Below are positions 21,683 to 64,000 of a DNA stretch of 64,000 bases, one piece after another (within the stretch, counting starts at the first letter, position 1; each line of letters starts with the position of its first letter). The stretch is from Stramonita haemastoma (taxonomy: Eukaryota > Mollusca > Gastropoda > Neogastropoda > Muricidae). The translations under genes and the position numbers were made by a program. The stretch spans positions 36,112,316-36,176,315 of the forward strand of contig CM060328.1 of assembly GCA_030674155.1 (NCBI GenBank), written 5' to 3'. Under the pieces are notes generated by a model. It was not told the origin of the DNA. It did not search any database and worked only from the letters and a program-made list of their open reading frames with translations.

Positions 21683-23442
21683 CCCTCTGACTGTTACACA
21701 AATCCATCACTCCTCTTCTTCTTTTTTTTTATAGAAAAAATTGATTTATGACATTTGTTACTTTTCAACAAATATACGCTTTTATAAAAAGCAGTAAGAA
21801 AAACATGTCTCATTGTGATGACCAAGTGTATGTTAACCCTTTTGCTGCCTAGATATTAAGTAAGAAGTAAAGGTTATTTGAATAGGACATTACTTATTTT
21901 TTAAAAACAGGTTTATGGTTGACATTTTCCCCCAAATCTGTGGAGTAGTAACAAGGTAAATTCCTATGAAGGCTTATACATTTTTAGAGGAGGAAATGAA
22001 GGAATACAAAACATGAATTTTTTTCTCAAATACATAATTTTCCCTATGAACTGAAAATGGGCCTAGGCAAAAAGTGTATGACTTTTTCTCGTGGCTATGT
22101 CAGCCAAGTGTTCACAGAGGGACCTAGAATTGGTGTGACCACTGAAACAATGACCATGACACCTTGTACGTTTAAAAAATAAATGATACATCATTGATCA
22201 CTCACTGGCTGTAGCTTCACATGCATTAGGTTGCAGAGTGAAGTGAACAAACAAAAATCAAGTTTACTGTAAGGAATCACACAGAGAGCCCAAAATCATG
22301 TCAAAATTGAAATACATAAAAATCTAGTTTAGAATAATCACAACACAATGGCAAAAAAAATTTTTTCCAAAACTGAAACAGACATGGAATCAACAGACAG
22401 GACCTGACCATGAAGAAAAAACTTCACATTCAATAAATAGGCCTTTCAAAACCATGTACACAACCTGAACATTAATCAGCAATCAAAGAACACAAAACCA
22501 CACATCCTTTGAACACAAAACTCATCCTGTTTTTTTCTCTAAAACAATCGGCTTCTGACACCTCCGCCCTTGTGTCTGCACACTTCTCCCCTCACCTGTC
22601 TGCCCTGTCACACAGCAGCAGTGTCAGCACAGGTCAACAAAAACGTGCTCAACTGACAAAGTCTGTTTTTAAGCAATTCACAAAGAGTGGAAGCACTGCG
22701 GTTGAGTTAATATGTTAGCTATACATGTGTCCTTACTCAGTATTCCTGTCAATCTATATGGCAGAGCCAGAGTCCACCAGAATATGATTATTATCACAAC
22801 GCTTTCTTCACTACCAACATGCACAGACAGTCAAAACCAAACATGAAGAATGACAAGATCAGAGCATAAAATATATATCTAAATGAATCTGATTTTCCCC
22901 ATAAGGCACGGGCAGTTTCCATGCTCTTGCTGAAAACGATGAAGAAGTTGTGTAATGTTCTAGCTACCTGCACTTGTTTTTCACCACTACTTTCATTTGT
23001 ATAACTGAAGATGAGCGGTGTGTGTGTGTACATGTATGAGTGTATGTATTACACTTTATTTCTGTGATACATCCAATGCTGCCATTAATCACAATTTACA
23101 CACACATGCAAACACACAGACACACAAACACCCAAAAAGACACACCCCTAAATCCCAACCCCCACATTCACACCTGCACTGGAAGACCCCATCATTTCTT
23201 CTTAACACTATCAAAATGTAGACTACAATTTCACCAAACATATATAGCCCTTTTAAAAAATCTTTGCCTGCCAGGAGGCCACCATCTGGAAGACACCCTG
23301 CACTGCTGCTGAGTCACTGTGGTAAGTGTTGGCTAAGTGCTGCCTACTCTGATTCAGTGTACACATAGATCACCACTCTACACTGCTGCTGAGTCACTTT
23401 AGTAAGTACTGCCTTAGTGCTGCCTGAAATGATTTAATGTAA

Positions 23443-23444
<2 letters not shown>

Positions 23445-23527
<83 letters not shown>
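23445..23527 (+). repeat. (GA)n microsatellite
   Basis: About 40 uninterrupted GA units followed by GACAGACAGACAGACAGA. Confidence 0.92.
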
Positions 23528-23531
<4 letters not shown>

Positions 23532-25043
23532 AGAGTCAGAGACAGACAGACAGACAGAGAGAGTTCTAACACACAGTCCCTGAATCCAAGACACTAGTCA
23601 CTGTGTGATGAGCCAGGAGAAAAATGATGATGCTGTAGAGTTCCTTCCAGCTTCCATACTGCTAATGACAGCCAGACCAGGCAGATACAGACACCTGCTG
23701 TGTTCCTGCACTATACCCCCCCCCCCCCTGTAGATTGTTATTCACGCAAGAAGTATACCAAGAAACTGATCCCCTACGCCAGTTAAATAAATCAAATCTA
23801 TGAAAAAGTTTAAACATAAAAATCCTAGCAACATGGAAAAAAAACACCTAAATAAACTCACAAATAAGGTAACGCCATTTTGTCAATTCTTGTTCTATCA
23901 GTTCGCCATTACCAACTAACCTTTGAAACAATTTCTCAACACACATCCAACTCAAACTGCACACAGTGAGCAGGACAAGCCAGACTGTACACGATGATTG
24001 TTACCTGCATACACCACCATACAAACAGCTACACACTACCACACACAGACAGCCACACACACTACCACACACATAGCCACACATAACACTTTAGGTTGAA
24101 ACAGCAGAAGATCTTCACAGAGAAACCCCCTTCTAGTATAGCAAGTGCTTCTGCCTGCAACTTCTGGTACTTGTGGGAGGGGGGGGGGAGGCAGACCATA
24201 TCCACATCATGACTTCTGACACTGTATGGGGGCCAGGCCACATCCACATTATCAGCTCTAGATGCCAATTTGCTGCTGCCTTAAATTTGTTTTGTTGTTG
24301 TAACAATTCTTGAAATCTGCTAGAGCAGGAAGAGGAGCTACCTCAGTTCCTTCTACATGGAGATATCCCTACAATCCAAGCTGTATGGCCCACCAGAGGA
24401 GCTGGAAAGGACATGCCATTATTTTTCCTAGACGTATCTGACCGTGTAAAGTGAGTGAGAGAAGAAGAAGTAGTCTCAGGAATCAGTACATTTTTGCTGA
24501 TCTGACTTCTTTAGAAAAAAAAAAAGCCCACACTTTACTATCAACAATGAGGTTTTCAGAATAGATTTCTTCCAAATTTGAAACACTCAAAACAAACAAC
24601 AGTGCTAAACCCACTCTCACTGACTGCTTGACTTCTTGAAATGCTGAAAACACACAAAAACAATCCGTAGCAGTATGTTAATCATTTGCATATCTCATCA
24701 ATATTTGCATATCTCATCATTATTTGCATATCTCACCATACTCATGAATAAAACCATGTTGAATAAAAAATCTCCTTTATTGCATATTTGTGTAAGAGTA
24801 CAGCTAAAAAAAAAAGGGTCTCTTTTTCTGAGCTCATTAAAATATAACAACAACAAAGGCAGTGCTCAGTTATGGCAGTTAAACTGGTTTTCAGCAGTTG
24901 TTAAGTATAAATTACCTGTATTGAAGGAAAAAAAGCGTTAACATAACAAACCAGACATCTTGTGACCACCACAATGCTGGAACTTCATTGCTCCAACACG
25001 ATCAAATCCTTCATGGTCATGCGCAAGCACATTTTCTACTCAA

Positions 25044-25147
<104 letters not shown>

Positions 25148-25317
25148 ATCTCACTCGCATACAACACAGTCCTCTCCTTTCTTCATCATTCTTTTTTGCA
25201 GTCTTTCTCTCCCCACAACCAAATCACCAAGGGATGATGATCGATGCTTACATGCCAGTTGTTGTTATTATGACGACGTTGTTGTCCTCTTGTCTCTCAA
25301 TGGCTTCACATTTATCC

Positions 25318-26205
25318 AACACCACAGTCTGTCTGTCAACAGAGCTAGAGGACAACAGAGCTAGAGGACACCACAGTCTGTCAACACCAGGCCACAGAGC
25401 TAGAGGACACCACAGTCTGTCAACAGAGCTAGAGGACACCACAGTCTGTCAACACCAGGCCACAGAGCTAGAGGACACCACAGTCTGTCAACAGAGCTAG
25501 AGGACACCACAGTCTGTCAACAGAGCTAGAGGACACCACAGTCTGTCAACACCAGGCCACAGAGCTAGAGGACACCAGTCTGTCAACAGAGCTAGAGGAC
25601 ACCACAGTCTGTCAACACCAGGTCACAGAGTTAGAGGACACCACAGTCTGTCAACACCAGGTCACAGAGCTAGAGGACACCACAGTCTGTCAACAGAGCT
25701 AGAGGACACCACAGTCTGTCAACAGAGCTAGAGGACACCACAGTCTGTCACAAACAAGAACAAAGCCCCAGAGGACACCACAGTCTGTCAACACCAGGCC
25801 ACAGAGCTAGAGGACACCACAGTCTGTTGCACAGCCACAGAGCTAGAGACACCACATCTGTCACACAGGCCACAGAGCTAGAGGACACCACAGGTCTGTC
25901 AACACAGGCCACAGAGCTAGAGGACACCACAGTCTGTCAACACCAGGCCACAGAGCTAGAGGACCCACAGTCCTGTCAACACCAGGCCACAGAGCTAAGA
26001 CACACAGTGTACACCAGCACAGAGCTAGGACACAGCTGTCAACACCAGGCCACAGAGCTAGAGGACACCACGGTCTGTTAACACCAGGCCACAGAGCTAG
26101 AGGACACCATGGTCTGTTACCAGGCCACAGAGCTAGAGGACACCATGGTCTGTTAACACCAGGCCACAGAGCTGAGGACACCATGGTCTGTTAGACACTA
26201 GGAAG
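25318..26205 (+). repeat. 24/39-bp minisatellite
   Basis: Two alternating unit types share ACAGAGCTAGAGGACACCAC and AGTCTGTCAAC; the longer one adds ACCAGGCC. About 28 units, increasingly mutated to the right, where small deletions break the period. Confidence 0.92.
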
Positions 26206-26274
26206 CAGTCATCCTCACAGTCTGTTGCACAGTGTCAGGGTGTAGTTGGAGGATTAGGAGTAGGCCGTGCTTGT

Positions 26275-26388
26275 TCAGGCGTCAGGTGTGTCCACATTGC
26301 GGGTCAAGAGCTGGTGGACCCAAGGCCCCCTGTGCATGCTGGGCATGTGGGTGCCCTGTGGAAGCCGCCTGGTCCTCCTCGTGCGAAC
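26275..26388 (-). CDS. Tentative 3'-terminal exon of the FERM gene
   Basis: An acceptor (AGAGTTCAG|GTTCGCACG) on the minus strand fits the phase-0 end of the exon at 27146-27446 and then reads 37 codons (VRTRRTRRLPQGTHM...) to a TGA at 26275-26277. If spliced straight from the exon at 28849 (phase 2) it would instead read FARGGPGGF and stop after about 27 codons. The exon start resembles that of the exon at 27446 (FAQGPP), so the two may be related or alternative. The pyrimidine tract is weak. Confidence 0.3.
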   Translation of the reverse strand, partial: VRTRRTRRLPQGTHMPSMHRGPWVHQLLTRNVDTPDA

Positions 26389-26499
26389 CTGAACTCTGCT
26401 GCCCTCTACGTGGGATGACAACACAGTGTCAGGACTGTGTCAGACATGAGCACTTACTCTCTTCTTCCTATCTTTCCATTTCTTTACTTCTTCTCCAAT

Positions 26500-26503
26500 G
26501 TTT

Positions 26504-26559
<56 letters not shown>

Positions 26560-26560
26560 C
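26500..26560 (+). repeat. (CT)n microsatellite
   Basis: About 28 CT units with one CTCCTCTC interruption. Confidence 0.9.
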
Positions 26561-26694
26561 CCTCTTCTTTCAGTGGCCACGGCCCTGCATGCTCTGATTG
26601 TGGCCATGGCCATGCATGCTCTGACAGTGCATGCTCTGATAGCCATGCACATTCTGACAGCGGCCGAGGCATTGTTAAAATTCCAGATCTGATT

Positions 26695-26890
26695 CAAGGA
26701 AATTTTTCCCTCTTGAGTTAACATCACTGCTCACCCAACTCCCCACAAAAGTCCTTTGGATGAGACTACAAGTCATCTTGTGCACACATCAAAACCTGTT
26801 CTGCTTTTTTGGAAGAGCAGGCCACTATGTGCCAGTGGGAACGGATGACAACATTGACAAAACTGCACACAAATTGACAAATAAGCCATC
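26695..26890 (+). mobile_element. SINE core fragment
   Basis: Contains TTGAGTTAACATCACTGCTC, the shared core TTTGGATGAGACTACAAGTC, and GGAAGAGCAGGCCACTATGT. Head and tail are missing or decayed. Confidence 0.55.
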
Positions 26891-27145
26891 ACCAATTATA
26901 ACACCACTTTCTGTGATGGGAACAGTAAAAATGAAATAAAACACCCCCAGATTATTCAGTGCAAAGAATTACCAATTTCAAACAAAGCAATAATGAACAA
27001 TCTTAAAGAGCAATGATAAACAATTTCAAACAAAGAGCAATAAAGAAACAATTTCAAACTAAACAAAAACGAACAATTGCAAACAAGACAAGAACAAACA
27101 ATTTCAAACAAAACAAGAAATGAAGACAGGCACCACAAAACTCAC

Positions 27146-63104
<35,959 letters not shown>

Positions 63105-63154
63105 CTGGAAAAAACACACACCACACACTGTGTCAAATACTGACACAGCAGGAC

Positions 63155-63450
63155 TGGAGAGGGGGGAGGAGGAGGGATAGCCTAGTGGTTAGAGTGTATA
63201 AACCAAAGTCCTGTATACAAATGCACCCAGAATATCTGGTGCATGTGTTAAAAACCCATTCCACCTTTCAAAAGAGTAGGTCACTGCATGCCAGAAGAAG
63301 CAGAAAAGGTGTTTAAAACACGTGCACACTGGTGTCATGCTTTGACAAATCCCCTTATATCAGAAAATTATACTATTAGTGGTGGGTAAACGGATATGTA
63401 TGCAAAATTTTCACCATTGGTGAACCTTAGAGCTCTAGCTGAGGAACAAA
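63155..63450 (+). mobile_element. SINE family B, internally deleted head
   Basis: Box A (GGATAGCCTAGTGGTTAGAG) runs straight into the shared core (GTATAAACCAAAGTCCTGTA), so about 100 bp including box B are missing. The tail TTTTCACCATTGGTGAACCT with GAGCTCTAGCTGAGGAAC is intact. Confidence 0.72.
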
Positions 63451-63508
63451 AACAAAAAAGTAACCAAAAATACACCAACCAAAAACCCCATGCAAATGTG
63501 CCTACAAA

Positions 63509-63509
<1 letters not shown>

Positions 63510-63567
<58 letters not shown>
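63510..63567 (+). repeat. (CA)n microsatellite
   Basis: 29 CA units downstream of the SINE B copy. Confidence 0.92.
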
Positions 63568-63570
<3 letters not shown>

Positions 63571-63849
63571 AACACTCACACAGCACAACCTTGGAAACAC
63601 AGACATGAAAGCAGCTAACATCTCACGTAAAGCTATCAGACATGTGTGAGATACTTTCCCAAAGTGAAAATATTAAAAAAATATATATATATAAAGGATA
63701 CAGAACTTTTGGAGATAATATATCATTCTGGTATGTTAAAACATTTTTTTCTCAAAGCATTATTTAAACAACTTGGTTGTTTTTCATATGGACACTATTT
63801 AAAGTTCTAGCCTATCATTTATGATTGTCTGGATTCGTGTATCTATAAC

Positions 63850-64000
63850 TGAAATAATGTGTACGAGGACAAAAGCATTTTACCACAGACTGCAGTATCA
63901 ACAATTAAATTATTGTATACTGGAACAAAAGCATTTTACCACAGACAGAAATATCAACAATTAAAACAATGCATACTGGGACAAAAGCATTTTACCACAG
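63850..64000 (+). repeat. About 60-bp tandem repeat reaching the window edge
   Basis: Three copies of GGAACAAAAGCATTTTACCA with CAGACAG and ATATCAACAATTAAA; the array continues beyond the window. Confidence 0.85.

Larger units (their letters stand above)
16306..24960 (-). other. Long quiet AT-rich region, possible 3' UTR of the FERM gene
   Basis: Over 8 kb with few tandem arrays, unlike the rest of the window, and no convincing ORF on either strand. Local items are a three-copy repeat at 17705-18005, a SINE at 19195-19440, repeat G pieces at 19680-19900, a palindrome at 19553-19571, a short duplication at 21545-21680, and a (GA)n tract at 23445-23527. It lies downstream of the last FERM-gene exon on the minus strand. 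A long UTR is one explanation and ordinary intergenic DNA the other. Confidence 0.35.

Overview
The window looks like nuclear DNA of a repeat-rich invertebrate, most likely a mollusc and perhaps a caenogastropod. This is an inference from intron-rich genes, canonical GT/AG splice sites, tRNA-headed SINEs, RTE-like and other non-LTR fragments, and a very high load of (CA)n, (GA)n and minisatellite arrays. Nothing looks bacterial.

Two convergent protein-coding genes account for the coding sequence. On the + strand, positions 1-5794 hold the 3' part of a C2H2 zinc-finger gene: four phase-0 exons at about 2-76, 1492-1653, 3016-3120 and 4583-5794, with five fingers and a Glu/Lys-rich tail encoded by a GA-rich minisatellite. 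On the - strand, from 63104 down to about 27 kb and perhaps 26.3 kb, lies the 3' part of a FERM-domain gene of the band 4.1-like 4 (EPB41L4A/B, NBL4/EHM2) type. I could place 22 exons from splice sites and phase: four encode the FERM C-lobe (F3), eighteen a very long Arg/Ser- and Pro/Gln-rich tail. One more 3'-terminal exon is tentative. The first two FERM lobes lie beyond the right edge.

Regions: 0-5.8 kb, zinc-finger gene; 5.8-16.3 kb, intergenic or UTR with a broken LINE, minisatellites, a SINE with target-site duplication (8.5 kb) and a 5'-truncated RTE-like LINE inside a large 40/44-bp minisatellite (11.9-15.5 kb); 16.3-26.3 kb, quiet AT-rich sequence that may be a long 3' UTR of the FERM gene, plus a minisatellite at 25.3-26.2 kb; 26.3-63.1 kb, the FERM gene with introns full of arrays, SINEs, LINE 3' ends and a 1.65-kb hAT-like non-autonomous DNA transposon carrying CRE/AP-1-like sites; 63.1-64 kb, intron with SINE and repeats.

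The most unusual signals are in the FERM gene. Tandem arrays start at its own 5' splice sites, so intact donor motifs, some with an upstream pyrimidine-AG, are repeated downstream of exons at 57.97 kb and 28.85 kb, with one duplicate beside 47.08 kb. A run of ten consecutive frame-neutral phase 2-2 exons encodes much of the tail. One large exon carries an apparent single-base frameshift at a C-run, bracketed by the phases of both neighbours. Several mobile elements sit inside minisatellites.
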